Positions 11,843-23,818 of a stretch of 64,000 bases of DNA are shown in pieces; position 1 is the stretch's first letter, and the number at the start of each line of letters is the position of its first letter. The position numbers and the translations under genes are program-made. This stretch comes from Marvania coccoides (taxonomy: Eukaryota > Chlorophyta > Trebouxiophyceae > Chlorellales > Chlorellaceae). The DNA lies in assembly GCA_963854735.1 (NCBI GenBank), contig OY978104.1:124001-188000 (forward strand), in the 5' to 3' direction. The notes under the pieces were generated by a model that saw only the letters and a list, made by a program, of their open reading frames with translations, searched no databases and had not been told where the DNA came from.

Positions 11843-14753
11843 TTAGAGCAGTGAGGGAATTCCTTCAGCTTTCATCAGAGAGTCCATCACAGGCACCCAG
11901 TCATCCAGCTCTATCACTGTGTTCTGATATACCCAATGGTTTCCTGGATTATAGTTTGAGGGCCACTCCCACTCGTCTTTGGGATGCAACGAAAACTCAA
12001 CGTTGTTTCTGCATAAAATAGTAATGAAAACGTGGGAAGCGTACTACAAAAAACAGCTCCTGTTTCTTTCCATGCAGCTGCGAAGTTTGCTTTTTCATGC
12101 AGCAGAATTGCGAAGCGCTTTCATGGAACGCCTCTCTCTCTCTCTGTGTCACTCACCCGTGTTTTTGTTCCTGCCTGAAATCAAAAGCTCGGAGGAAGGC
12201 GTTTCTTCGGCGGAAATTGACAAAGGCGCGGTATGCTGCGCCCTTTGCCCGAATAATGGCGTAGTACGCTCCACTGCATGGAAATTTTCGCAAGTACAAG
12301 AGCTTGTTAATTATTTGCAGGGTATCGTAAACAGTTTGTGTTTTGGAGAGCAGGCAATCGGGGGCGTTGGCTGGACTTTCCAATCAAATTGGCAATTGAC
12401 TCACCCTCGAATCATTTTCTTAGCCGTTCCTTTTGGAGCCCAGCCGTAAGGAAACCTGCACCAAAGAAATAAAACGCGGTGAGTAACAAAACGCTTTCCA
12501 CCACCAACACTTCGAGAAAATAACCAACTTGTTTTTTTTTTAATTGTATACAAATTTTACGGTATCTCGCACATTTGCATGGCAGCTCCTTTTTCTTTCA
12601 AGAAGACTGTATTAACCCAGCCAGCCCCGTGGTTTCCGAGCAGCACATCCGTCTCTGCCATCAGCTGCATCGTCTCAAGCATGGGCTCCTCAAATGTTGT
12701 AATTCTGACCGTAACGTTGTACCGCCGCAGAATGTACTCCAGCAGGTCGGCCTCGTTCACGATGCACCGGCTCAGCTCCTTCCGCCACATGAAAGTCAGC
12801 ACAGGCCGCTGCTGCCCTGCCCAGTGCTCCTTCGAGTCCATAGCATCCCTAGAGCCTCCGGATTCCTCATCCAGCTCCTCTAGTATGCGCTCCAGATTCC
12901 TGTGGCTCCTCCGCAAGGCTTTGCGCAGCTTATCTGCGTCCCCCTCCGCCATCGCCCCGCCTTTTACCGCCTCGGTTATCCCCTCCTGCCGCTTCTGCCG
13001 CAGCGCCTCCAGAGCCTGTTTTGGCGGGGGGTTTGACCATCAGCTAGCGCGCTTCAATTAAATAAAGTGTCAATTATTTAAAAAAAAAAAAAAAAATTTT
13101 GCTCACCTCGATCCTCTGCGGCCCTATCCCCCGCCTCAGCGCCTCCAGCTCCTCGTCAGCGTAGCCCTTCCACGGCGCCTCTCCGTTGAGCTCAACCTCA
13201 CTGCGGCGGTGGCTCTGCTCGGCGTGCACCACGAGCCGCCGAAATGCAGCGAGCCGCCTGTCGCGCTTCTCGACGGCCGCCGCCATCTCTGCGTGCATTT
13301 CGTCCTCATAAAATATGTTGTAGAAGTCCAGGGTGGTGCTCTTGCCGACGTAGAATGACCGAAAGCACGTGCCCACCATCTGGCCCCATGGCCTAACAAG
13401 AAAAGCAAAAAAAAAAATTTTGGAGCGGGGTAGCATGTGTTATTAAAAGGCAATTACTCTGCAAACTGCATGAAAACCGCCAATATTAAGTTGAATTTTA
13501 AGGTTAAAGGCGGCGCTACCTGATGTCTGTGCTTATTGCGCGGTACAAGTGCCGCAGCTTTTTCCCGAACGGCGGCACGCCTTTGGCCCGCACCAGAATG
13601 GGCCCATCCTCACGGTCCGTCACCACCAGACCCTCTTTCGTGCACCACAGGTCCTTTTTTGTATCGCAGCGAGCCGCCGTCACGCCGCGCTGTGCACATT
13701 TTTTCGGCTGGCGCGGAAGCTTTTTTCCGAGGTCGAATACAAAGGGGCACGTGTTCCCGACGCCAAAATCCTCTCTGTACTCCCGCATGTTACCTTCGTC
13801 GTCGATTTCTGCCATCGGCAGCACCCCCTCTTCTCTCAGCGTTGAAAATGCGCCCATCATGCCATCGTTGAACTGGTGCCACCTGCAGTTTCAGTACTTC
13901 AGTTTCAGGGGTAATAAAATGAAATAATAACAATAAAATAAAAGGCTCAATCTCCAATGGTACACTAATCATGTACATGAGGATTGCCATCAACCAAGCA
14001 CGCAGTGTTAACACCGTATAAAACAATAATAAAACTCACACGTTGTCGGGAAACGGAATTTGGATCAAGTAGACTGGACGCTCCTCCCAGCGCTCGCACT
14101 TTGGCGTTGCGTGCTTGTACTCCACGCGCACGGTGTGGTTTTCAAATTTTATCTTGTTGGTATAGATGAACGCGGTGGGCAGCTTTGGTTTCCACAGCCC
14201 AGGGTTGAGTGGGTTGTGAGCGTGGGCGGGGGGCAGCGGAGTGCCGGGGTCTAGATACACAGTGAGCGTGTCATCGGAGCTCAGCCGCACGTTGGAGAAG
14301 CGGAAACGCATCTTGTTCATGCGCCCCGACCTCCCTAACGATGCCACCAGCTCGACTCGGCTCAACTCGGACCGCACCTCACCGTCAGTTTCATGACCAT
14401 CATCATCATCATCGATTTTGGACGCTTGAGCGGAGCGAAAGGACGGGGAGGGAGGCAGAGGCTTTGGCCGGGGCTTCGGGTTTGGAGACGGCGATGGCGG
14501 GGGGTCTCTTTCCTGCTGCGGTGAAGGCGAGGGGCTGGCTGGCTGCGGCAGACGGACTTTTGCTTTTGCGATTGGCCCAGGCTGCCCGATACGGCCGTAC
14601 TCTGCAGAAAGGGAGAGTCTTGGAGAATTCAGACGAGGGCTTTGGGTGAAGTTTGTGGGTACAGCGGCCGCAGCTACCAAACCCACCTGAGACCAGCGGC
14701 GATGAGCTTCTGGAAAGCAGTATGACGAGCGCCGACGTGAAAAATGTGGCCAT
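11843..14753 (-). CDS. GT61 glycosyltransferase, copy 5 (inverted)
   Basis: GT61 paralogue on the minus strand, 684 aa. Exons in transcript order: 14753-14687, 14601-14040, 13882-13520, 13392-13107, 13015-12573, 12455-12405, 12273-12157, 12008-11843; frame holds throughout. The start exon encodes an anchor (FFTSALVILL). An open frame continues upstream to an acceptor-like site near 14776, so the true start may lie further 5'. There is no CxxC pair in the N-terminal module. Core motifs: RWEERPVYLIQ, VWHQFNDGMMGAF, LTFMWRKELSRCIVNEAD, GNHGAGWVN. It has lost the intron before RCIVNEAD and the one before the AF helix. It has private introns splitting IE|AL and MQM|FPYGW, so its hallmark region is spread over an extra 51-nt exon. 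Confidence 0.84.
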
Positions 14754-15260
14754 CAACACCCATATCCATCGTAGTCTTGTCTGGAAAAGGAACAGAGGAC
14801 ATGTTTGAGCAAAGAGATTTTTCTTCTCAAGTTTTTATTATAGATGCCCGCTTAAAGATGTCGTCATTCAACTTTCAAAATTTCCTATTCACCTTCATTG
14901 CTCCCAACTTTGCTTATAGAAGAATAGAAGAAGCGTAGTACGTCATCGCACTGGATAAATCACAACCCATATGCGACGTCTTCTTCAAAAATCAGTTAGT
15001 CTATTCCTTTTTTTCAGAAGCAGGCTGTTTCTCGCCACTACTAAAATCTGCTAGATGCAAACATCAATATAAATGCCATTTTAATTTGAACAGGCAGCGT
15101 CCAAACACGCAGGTCCTTTGAGACAGCAAATTTCAGTTGAATAACAGTTTTTATTAAACGTATTATATTTTCAATAAATTGCCGCAAATATGCGCAATTT
15201 AGGTAGATGACATGATATCGAAAAAAGGAGTAGCCCACAACTAAACATATCATTATTATA
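14754..15260. other. Divergent promoter region, GT61 copies 5-6
   Basis: About 500 bp separates the minus-strand start of copy 5 from the plus-strand start of copy 6. It is AT-rich and must hold both promoters. I see no confident core element or gene. Confidence 0.45.
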
Positions 15261-17975
15261 ATGAAACATCCTGCAAATATGGCGAGACTATCAGGCTTTG
15301 CGGTCGCCGCCGCCATCTTCATATCCATGTTCATTGCACACCGCATCCATTGGGACAGGAGAGACCACCGTGCGGTGCAGAGCGGGTCTTCAACCAAAGC
15401 AGCCCGCTCTCTGCTGTCGCCCTCTCCTTCCTCTTCGTTGCCGTCACCATCACCTCCACCCCCTCCAGCCGCCGTGTGCAAAGGGTGCCTTGTTTCCCAG
15501 GCCCACATCATGGGGGCATTGGGTTACGGTGGCACCTTTCAAAAGACTCGCTACAAATTCAACAGCGTCTTCCTGGAGAGAGACGAAACGCTCCGTGTCT
15601 ACCTGCCCGCCCCGCTGCCTACTGCAAACTACACATTTGACATCATGCGCACCAATACGCCCAAGCCGCTGCTGCCCACCCGTTTGGAGTATAGTCACCA
15701 TAGCCCCGAAGGGAGCTGGGGGATGGATGTCCAGTACGTTCAGCCTGCACCGCCGAAATGCAAGCGATGGGAGGAGCGCCCTGTGTATATTATGCACCTT
15801 CGGCACGGCCGCAATATTTGGTAAGGGTTGTCTTAACATTATGTTGGTTCGTTTTCGAAAATTCGAAAATTTCATATTATTATTTTTCTCAAGACAGGCA
15901 TGTGCTAAATGACGCTATCATGGGCGCCTTCCAGACGCTGCGAGAAGAGAGACTCCTGCCGCTCGCTAGAATTGACGCCGCCGGCAACGTGCAGGAGTCC
16001 ACGGACGACTTTGTAGACGAGCGCTGCTTGCCAGAGATGATGACAATTGGGTCGCTGGGGACCAGAAGACCGCCTGTATGCCGCAATATTACGGGACAGC
16101 TTGAAAAGAGACAGTGTACCATAGGTGAAGGGTGGTGTACAGAGGGGCTCGTAGCTGTTAATCGTTCCTCGGGGCCAATCATCGTGATGACCAGAGGTGA
16201 GTGGACGTGGTTCCTTGCGAGTAGCATTAATATAAACAGGGAGAATAATGCCATTATTAACGTTGTTTGCATACGATTTTCTGTGCAGGATCCGACGACA
16301 TCAACCCGATGTGGCGGCATCTCTTTCACGCTGTCAGCAGAGACATTCGAAAGTGGGACGACGCAGATATGGAGGGCACATGCTTCAGGTGCGAAGCCAT
16401 GAGCTCTTTACCATTTACCTCTCCCGTATGATTAGGTTGTTTACACAAAAAATGTGCAGGGAGCTGTATGTGGGAAAATCAAACACGCTGAATTTCTATA
16501 TAAACCTGTACTATGGCGAGGACACCTGGATTAGAAGGAAAGCAGAGGTATGGGACTCTAGATCTGCATTTTGACTGTTTTTTCAATTAATAATATGCAA
16601 ATATTTCCCTGGGCCCTTGGATTATTTATTTTTTATTTTTTCAGGATGAGAATGGACATCCTCATAACTCATCTCACTTTTACCCTTCTTTCTTCACGCA
16701 GCGCGTGCGGAATGCGGCCTTGGACGCGTTCCAGCAGCTCATTTTCACGGCGCAGCGTGCGCATGCCGAGAAGCAACGCAGAAAAGCTGGAAAGAAGTGG
16801 AAGCAGTGGTCTGGATACCAGAAATCTAGCTTGGAAAGATTGCGGAAGGGCATCAGTGGAGAGGACGTAGCAGCGCTGGAGACATTGCGAAAACTGCAGC
16901 GAGGAGCAATTTGGGATTCGGTGGCAGCCAACCAAATGACAGAAGACGAGGCTGTCAAACTATTAAAGGCTTTGCATCTGAGCCGGGCTGGGCTGGAAGC
17001 TGTCATTGAGAGCCGATCGCAAAGCGCACACATTGCGTTAGGCGGGAGCGGCGCTTGGGTGAATGCCACATCCAGCAGGCGCCCCATTGTCACATTTATG
17101 TGGCGACAGGGGATCAGGTTCTCTTGCCATTTATGTTTTTAACCACTATCTTTTTTACTTTCACCCCCGCTAATTTCTCATCATTTCCTATTGGTTTGCT
17201 GCAGGCGCTCCTTGATGAACGCCGCAGACGTGATTGAGTACATTCTTCGCCGCTATCCAGTCACCGTCAGGGTCACCACGTTTGAGGAACCCTTGCTGGA
17301 GACCATGCAGCTTATGTATGAAACGAATATTTTGCTGGGAGTGCACGGTCAGGGCTGGACCAACGCGCTGTTCATGAAATCTTCTCCTGACTGCGGCGCA
17401 ATGCAGTTATTCCCACACGGCTGGATGAGAGCCGGTTCTGACATCCCAATCCGAGGGTAAGTCGGTGGAGTCTCTACAGCTTGCCTCTCTGCTGTGTGGC
17501 CTTTGTTGCCGTCTCTGTGCGGAGTCTGAACACTCAATATTGTATTGTAATTTGTTGCACCTAAATCTTATTTCAATTTTTAAAACTCACAAAATGCCCT
17601 ATTCTGAGTGTTCCAGAGGGTCTTACAAGGCAATCTCGCTGGCAAAAAACTGCTCCTATCGGCACTGGTCCAGTCAAAGGCCTGAAAATGCATATTTCAG
17701 ACGAGGAGACTTCAAGGACAACGAAGAGTAAGGATGTCTATCTGTGCAGTTGAGATGCTTGCTGCGACGCTGGCAGAAAATAATGCTTTGTTTGTGATTT
17801 TTGTTGCAGGGGCATGGAAGTAACGCTGCACCCCGCGCCGGAGCTCCCTTTGCCTGATCCCCGGAATAAGAATCCGGGGGCGGTGTGGATTTATCAAAAC
17901 ACCGTTGCTGCGATTGAGGACTTGGCGCCCGAGATTGATGAATTTATGGCTGCTGTGGGGGTTCCCGCCAAGTGA
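15261..17975 (+). CDS. GT61 glycosyltransferase, copy 6
   Basis: GT61 paralogue of 663 aa. Exons: 15261-15820, 15898-16196, 16289-16388, 16460-16547, 16702-17117, 17205-17456, 17617-17727, 17810-17975. Anchor at residues about 10-27, a Ser/Pro stem, then a CKGC pair (C73, C76). Core: RWEERPVYIMHL, NIWHVLNDAIMGAFQTLREE, YVGKSNTLNFYINL, VTFMWRQGI and a hallmark that reads GVHGQGWTN, with Gln replacing the Ala of HGAG. Its intron set is the most divergent: the intron after DIR is missing and private ones follow TRG and CFR. The intron 17457-17616 carries the second copy of the 38-nt repeat. It is the last member of the array. Confidence 0.87.
17500..17537 (+). repeat. 38-nt dispersed repeat, copy B
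   Basis: Partner of 11515-11552 (35 of 38 identical), located inside the copy 6 intron between the hallmark exon and the next exon. Confidence 0.75.
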
Positions 17976-18385
17976 AGTAATTTAACTTTTGATTTTCTTT
18001 TTCAAGTTTTCTCCTGCAGCGTGGCGCTCCCGTCTTTTTTCCCTCCAGTTTTGAAATCATTCTCAGCGCTATGCTTACCCATTCCTGTATTTAATTATTT
18101 TCAAAATCATTTTCATGGTAATATTTCCAAACCATTTACGAGAAAATGGCATGAAAAACAGCTGCCTGATATTCAAGTTTTCTTTTGATCGAGAATTCTG
18201 ATCCCAGATTAATCTGGGGAGCCCAGAATTGCTGACTGGAAACACACGCCATGCGCAATTTCAGGAAAAAACGAGGCCCGATGGCGCCGCACTCCTCGGG
18301 TTAAATTATTTCTAACTTAATTAAAGGCCTGGGAACAAGCAGGGGCGCCTCGCAGCTTGCATCGAGATCTGTTTCAGGTCTCACA
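17976..18385. other. Intergenic, GT61 array to ferroxidase
   Basis: Contains the 3' flank of GT61 copy 6 and the promoter of the ferroxidase. A short imperfect inverted repeat around GATCCCAGATTAATCTGGG (18200-18222) is visible. I could not identify a metal-response element with confidence. Confidence 0.4.
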
Positions 18386-21300
18386 ATGCTGTTTTTGCTG
18401 CTCGTCGTTTTGGCGCACGCCTCACCCACTCGGGCCGTCGAGCAGAAAATTTACCTCTCAGCTGATGTGATTGATTGGAATTTTGCCCCTGGCGGCGAGC
18501 TGTGCTCCGGCAGCAACGGGTCAACTGCTGCCGCTACCTGGATAGGGGAGGCAGGACTGGGCCAGCTGAAAAAGGCCAAGTTCGTCGGCTACACCGATGA
18601 GTCTTTCCAGGCAAGATCTCCGAATTTCCAGTTGTTGATTTGCCAACTCTAAGACCTTTTCTGCTCTGTTTCTTTCCATTTTTGCAGACGCCGGTACCAA
18701 TTCCTGACAGCCAAACCCACCTCGGGCTGCTAGGACCCCTCATCGAGACCGCTCCCGGCGACACCCTCGTTGTCCACGTACTCAACCGTCTCCCGTTCGC
18801 CATCAACTTCGACCCAAGTGGCCTTGAGATCATACCTGAAGATAGCGCTGAATTCACAGCGCTCACAACCTCTCCCACCGCTGAACCCAACACCACCGCC
18901 GCTGTAGTATCCCGATGGAAGGTCCCCGACGCCGCTGCGCCCGGCGCCGACGAGCCTGCTACCAAAATGTGGCTCTACCGCTCCACCGTTGATTCCGCTT
19001 CTTCCGACAATGCTGGCCTGCTGGGACCCATCCTGGTGCGTCGCGCGGGGCTGGAGGCGACTCCTGCAGGTCGCGACATCGTCACCGTGTTTCAGATCAT
19101 CAACGAGGGGTCTTCTCCGTTCGTGGACGACAACCTGCAGGGCCGCACTGCCGAGGACCTGGGCATGAACGAGGAGGAGTTCGAGGAGACCCTGCTCAAG
19201 CATGCCATCAACGGCTTCCTCTTCTGCAACATCCCCAAGCTGGAGATGCAGCAGGGCGAAGAGTGAGCAGCACTTTTACTTTTTTGTATATATTCTATAT
19301 CTATTTTTTGCTGTTTCGCAAAATTAGATTTTTCTCTCTTTCTATAGTTTCGTTCGAATCGGATTCATCTTCTCTCTTTTTCTACTGTGTAGGGTGCGCT
19401 GGCACTCGGCTGGAGTGGGCTCCGAGTACGATCTGCACACCTCCCATTGGCATGGCAACACATTTTTGAGCCACGGCAGCCGGGTTGACCAAGTGATGCT
19501 CGTCCCGGGCTCCGCTCGCAGCATGCAAATGGAAGCTCGCGCCGCAGGTACCTGGCTGCTCCACTGCCACGTACGTCTATTGTGGTTTTGTTTTATTTTT
19601 TATGTTTGGGCTGCTGAAATTAAACAAATCAACAGGTTTTAAACAAAATCCTGGGATTTCTGGCATCAAATTGATCTGTCAATAATACACTTCGTTTCGT
19701 ATTTGCAGGTGAATGACCACATCCACGCCGGCATGAACGCCCTGTACACTGTGCTCCCCTCCACCTCTGTCACCGCCGCCCCCCTCAACGGCACCCTGCG
19801 CCGCCATTTCATCGCTGCCGAGACGGTGGAGTGGGACTACGGGCCCCTGGGCGGCAACGCCTGCGCCGGCACCGGCACCCCTGCGCCATTTTCTGAAGAC
19901 GAGCTCGTGTTCATGGGCAACGCCACCGGCTTTGCTGGCTCTGGCTACCTCAAGGCGATGTACGTCGAGTACACCGACGCCACCTTCACCACACACAAGA
20001 CCCGCGACGCCTCCGACGCCTACATGGGACTGCTGGGCCCCACAATGCGCGCTGAGGTGGGAGACACGCTGGAGGTCGTTTTCCTCAACCGCCTAAAAGT
20101 GGCGCAGTCCGTGTCCATGCACCCCCACGGCGTGGCCTACTCCAAGTCTTCTGAGGGCGCTCCTTACAACGACGGCTCTGAGGACTCCGCGAGGGGCGAC
20201 GACGCTGTGCCGCCTGGTGGAAATTTCACCTACTCGTGGACTGTGCCTGAGACCGCTGGTCCTGGGCCCAGCGACCCTTCCTCCATCGCCTGGATGTACC
20301 ACTCCCACTCCAACGAGATCACCGACCCCTACGCCGGCCTGGTGGGCGTTATTTTGGTGGGCCGTCAGGGGGCATTCCGCCGTGGCGCCAACGGCACGCT
20401 GGGCGACGCTGCGGACGTTGCGAACGAGGCGGTACTGCTGTTTGCGGTGATGAACGAGCGGGAGAGCTTCATGTGGGAGGCCAATGAGGAGGCCATCGCC
20501 AAGCGCGACGCTGCCGCCAGCGCCAGCGCCAAGGCGTTAGGCGGCCGACGCCTGCTGGCTGAAGCAGATGAGGAGGCAGAGGCAGAGGCAGAGGCGGTCG
20601 AAGAAGATGAAGCGGAGGCTGATCTCATGCACACCATCAACGGCTTCATGTACTGCAACGCGCCGGCACTTGTACTGCCCCGGGGCAAAACCACCCGCAT
20701 TCACGTCATCGCCATCGGCACCGAGGTGGACCTGCACACCCCCACTCTGGTGGGCGCAGCGGCGTGGGAGAACCACGGCCAGCGCACCGCTGCGCTGCTG
20801 GTGCTGCCTGGAGCGATGATAACTGCCGATGTTAAATTGGACGCTGAGGCGCCGCTGGGGCCCGCTGTGCTGCAGTGCCGCGTGGAGGACCACATCACCG
20901 CCGGCATGCAGATGCTGATCAACGTCACTGGGTCTCCCACCGCCCCCCCAGTGGCCGCCACTGACTCCCCTGTTCGCGAGTACTTTATCGCCGCTGAAGA
21001 GACCGCCTGGGACTACGTGCCGCTTGCGGCAGACAACTGCAACCCCGCGGGGCGCCAGCCCTTTGGGGAAGACGCCGTCATCTTCACCGAAGCCACCGAC
21101 AGCACCATCGGCGGCAAGTTCAAAAAAGCGCTCTACCGCAGGTTTGCCGACGCCAGCTTCGTCCAGAGAGTCCCTGTGCCTGCCAGCCAGGGGGTGTTGG
21201 GCCCTCTGCTGGCAGCTGAGGTGGGGGAAACCCTGAAGATCACGTTCAAGAACAAGCTGGGCTTCCCAGCCAACCTGCACCTGGAGGCGCCGCTGGTGCC

Positions 21301-22214
21301 GCTCAACGGCAGCGCTGACCCGTACTCCCCTGTGGAGCCAGGAAGCAGCGTCACCTACATCTTGCGCGTGCCTGAGAGGTGAGACCTTCTATGTATTAGC
21401 AGCATTTTCACCCCCTTTTTCAAATGAATGAATTATCGACAATTGCGTTTAACAATTTTCTAATTCTTCAATGAAACCGTGTCTATGCAGCGCTGCCCCT
21501 GGTCCAGCTGATCTTTCCACCGTCACCTACGCCTACACCTCTTCCGCTGACCTAGTCACTCACCCCATGGCTGGCCTGGTCGGCATTGCGCTGATCGGCA
21601 AGCCAGGCACCTTTGCCGCCTACAACGGCACCATGCCGGCTGTGCCCGTCCCATCTGACGTTGACGCAGTCCTGCCGCTGTTCGCGGCCATCCTCAACGA
21701 GAACCAGTCGCCTTACATCGAAGAGAACATGGCCACCGCTGGGGTGAACGTGGCCGCAGAGGGCCTGGCCGAGGGCGAGGCCGGGGAGGCAGCCGAGCTG
21801 TTCGAGTCCAACCTCAAGCACTCCTTCAACGGCTACCTCTACTGCAACGCCCCCGAGTTTGCGGTCGTTGCTGGCGCCAAGGTGCGGGTCCCCGTGCTCA
21901 ACTACGGCTCAGAGGGCGACACTCACAGCATCCACGTCGGTGGCCACGTGCTCAAGGTCTCCGAAAACACCGGCCGGTTTGCACTGGAGCCCATCATGCC
22001 TGCCAGGGTGCTCACCGGCGACATTGAGCTCTCCCGCCCTGGCGTGTGGCCCGTCACGTGCATTGTGCACGACCACCTCGTGGGGGGCATGCAGACCTCG
22101 ATCAAGGTAGTATCTGACGCGGACCAGCTGGAGAGCAGCGCCAGCAAGCCCGCTGCCGCGTTCTGGGCGCTCGCTGCGCTGGTGGCAGCGGTGGTGCTGG
22201 CTGCCTGGCAATAA
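18386..22214 (+). CDS. Multicopper ferroxidase (FOX1/ceruloplasmin/hephaestin-like)
   Basis: Predicted secreted or surface ferroxidase, 1123 aa, about the size of Chlamydomonas FOX1. It would oxidise Fe(II) for uptake by a partner permease. Exons: 18386-18610, 18688-19262, 19393-19570, 19709-21378, 21491-22214. Residues about 1-18 form a signal peptide and the last 20 residues a hydrophobic anchor. Six cupredoxin domains are seen as three pairs, each opening with an aromatic DWN/WDY element. Copper ligands are complete: HTSHWHG and LLHCHVNDHIHAGM in domain 2, MHPHG and MYHSHS in domain 3. Equivalent positions in the outer domains are degenerate. The first intron needs a GC donor (CAG|GCAAGA), because only that joins YTDESFQ to the following domain in frame. 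An AATAAA overlaps the stop. Confidence 0.92.
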
Positions 22215-22643
22215 ATAAAGTAATGAAGCAACGGTGCATGGCATATATATTTATCTTTGTGAACACGGCTATTAACTAATACTTTCAAATTTTATGAAAA
22301 AGCAAGCCTGTTTTAAGCGTTACTCTTTTCTACCTACTTCTGTACAAGTCACTCACTTTCCAGACCTACGTAACCCCCTCTTATTTTTCTTTATGAAAGA
22401 CCCTAAGTAATCTACCTGCTACCCCATATTTTGCTGCACTTCCCTCCCTGCCTTAGTTGCTCTCTCATCAAACCGTTTTCCCCTTGAACTACTCATCTGC
22501 CTGTGACATCGAATTGATCATGATATACAAGTTTTTCCGAGAGGCGCAAATCTACATTGTACAATTGGTCTGTAAGAAGAGAAGAAAAAGTGAAAGCGTT
22601 GTCAATACAAAAGGCGGCGAAATTTCAGCGCTATTAAAACCAA
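22215..22643. other. Convergent intergenic tail
   Basis: 3' flanks of the ferroxidase (plus) and Rab5 (minus). No gene or structured element recognised. Confidence 0.4.
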
Positions 22644-23566
22644 TCAGCAGCAGCTGGACTTTTTCGCGGTGGCGGGCGCTGGCGCTTCATTGAGCTGGAT
22701 GCCGGCCGCGGGCTGCTGAGGTGGCGCCGTCTGGGGCAGCCTGCAGCGGGGAAAAAATAAAAATAACAAAGTCAATTTATAAGTCCTCCATTATAATTAA
22801 CACACTTTTGCTCCCCAATACAAGTAATTGCAAGCAGCCCTCTTTCTCTCAGTCTGCTCTCTCACTTGTCTGCGATGGTGTTGAACAGCTCTGTGACGTT
22901 TGTGTTGTCCTTGGCCGACGTCTCAAAGAACAAAAGAGAAGCCTCGCCAGCGTACTCCCGCGCCTCCGTCTCCACCACGCTGCGCTGCTCCGTCAGGTCC
23001 GCCTTGTTGCCCACCAGCGCGATAACCAGCGTGGGGTTAGCCACGTTTTGTCGCAGCTCCGCCACCCATTTTTTTGCGCGCTCAAAAGAGGCGGGGTGGG
23101 TCACATCGTAGACAACCACGGCGGCAGAGGCGCCGCGGTAGTACATGGGGGCCAGCGAATGGTAGCGCTCCTGGCCAGCGGTGTCCCTGGTGGTAGTCAG
23201 GAGAAAAAACAAAAAAAGTGGTGAGCTGGCGAGGGTGAATTTTTTGAAGAGGGCAGAGGCGACGCGTACGCCGGGTAACCGCGGTGTTCAGGCGCTCGAC
23301 GTACCAAATTTCGAATTTCACGTGCTTTTCGGGAATGGTTTTGGTGAAAAAAGAGGCTCCGATCGTCGACTCCTGCATAATAAGAGAACGCGGTGACCCT
23401 AAGCAACGAGGCTCCCAGCGCTGATCTTCGCTTGAAAAATTCATGCCTGACGCACCTGGTTTTCATAATAGTGGCCTCGCACGTAGCGCTGAACAAGACT
23501 GGTTTTTCCCGAGCCCATTTCGCCCAGCAGCACCAGCTTGGCCTGTTGCAGCTGGTCCACCATCAT
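22644..23566 (-). CDS. Rab5-type small GTPase
   Basis: Early-endosome Rab GTPase, 198 aa. Exons in transcript order: 23566-23456, 23372-23305, 23186-22866, 22740-22644. All nucleotide-binding motifs are present: P-loop GEMGSGKT (residues 15-22), DTAGQE, GNKAD and ETSAK. The effector region reads [10 protein letters not shown], close to the Rab5 consensus rather than Rab7 or Rab11, and the [13 protein letters not shown] segment is also Rab5-like. The protein ends SSCC, a double-cysteine prenylation signal for membrane attachment. Two adjacent ATGs open the frame; either could be used. Known Rab5 proteins work with CORVET on endosomes. VPS16, a core subunit of that complex, is encoded in this window but is not adjacent. 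Confidence 0.93.
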
Positions 23567-23818
23567 TGCTAGGGCGATTGAGTCTCACGCCAAGGGTTGT
23601 CTGCGGTTTTGGTGGCAGCGCGTGCCAAAACTCTTCTGAAAAATAAATCGTCCCTCAGCAATTTCGAAACACGGCCAGAAAGAGGGATTTTGAGCGACAA
23701 TATTCACGCCACAATGTTTTTAATCTTAAACACACTGACAAATAAAAAATGGTTAAGAACGCCTAAATTGAGCGCAAGAGTTGACCTTCATATTTGGTTG
23801 ACCTGTGGGCAGCGCAGC

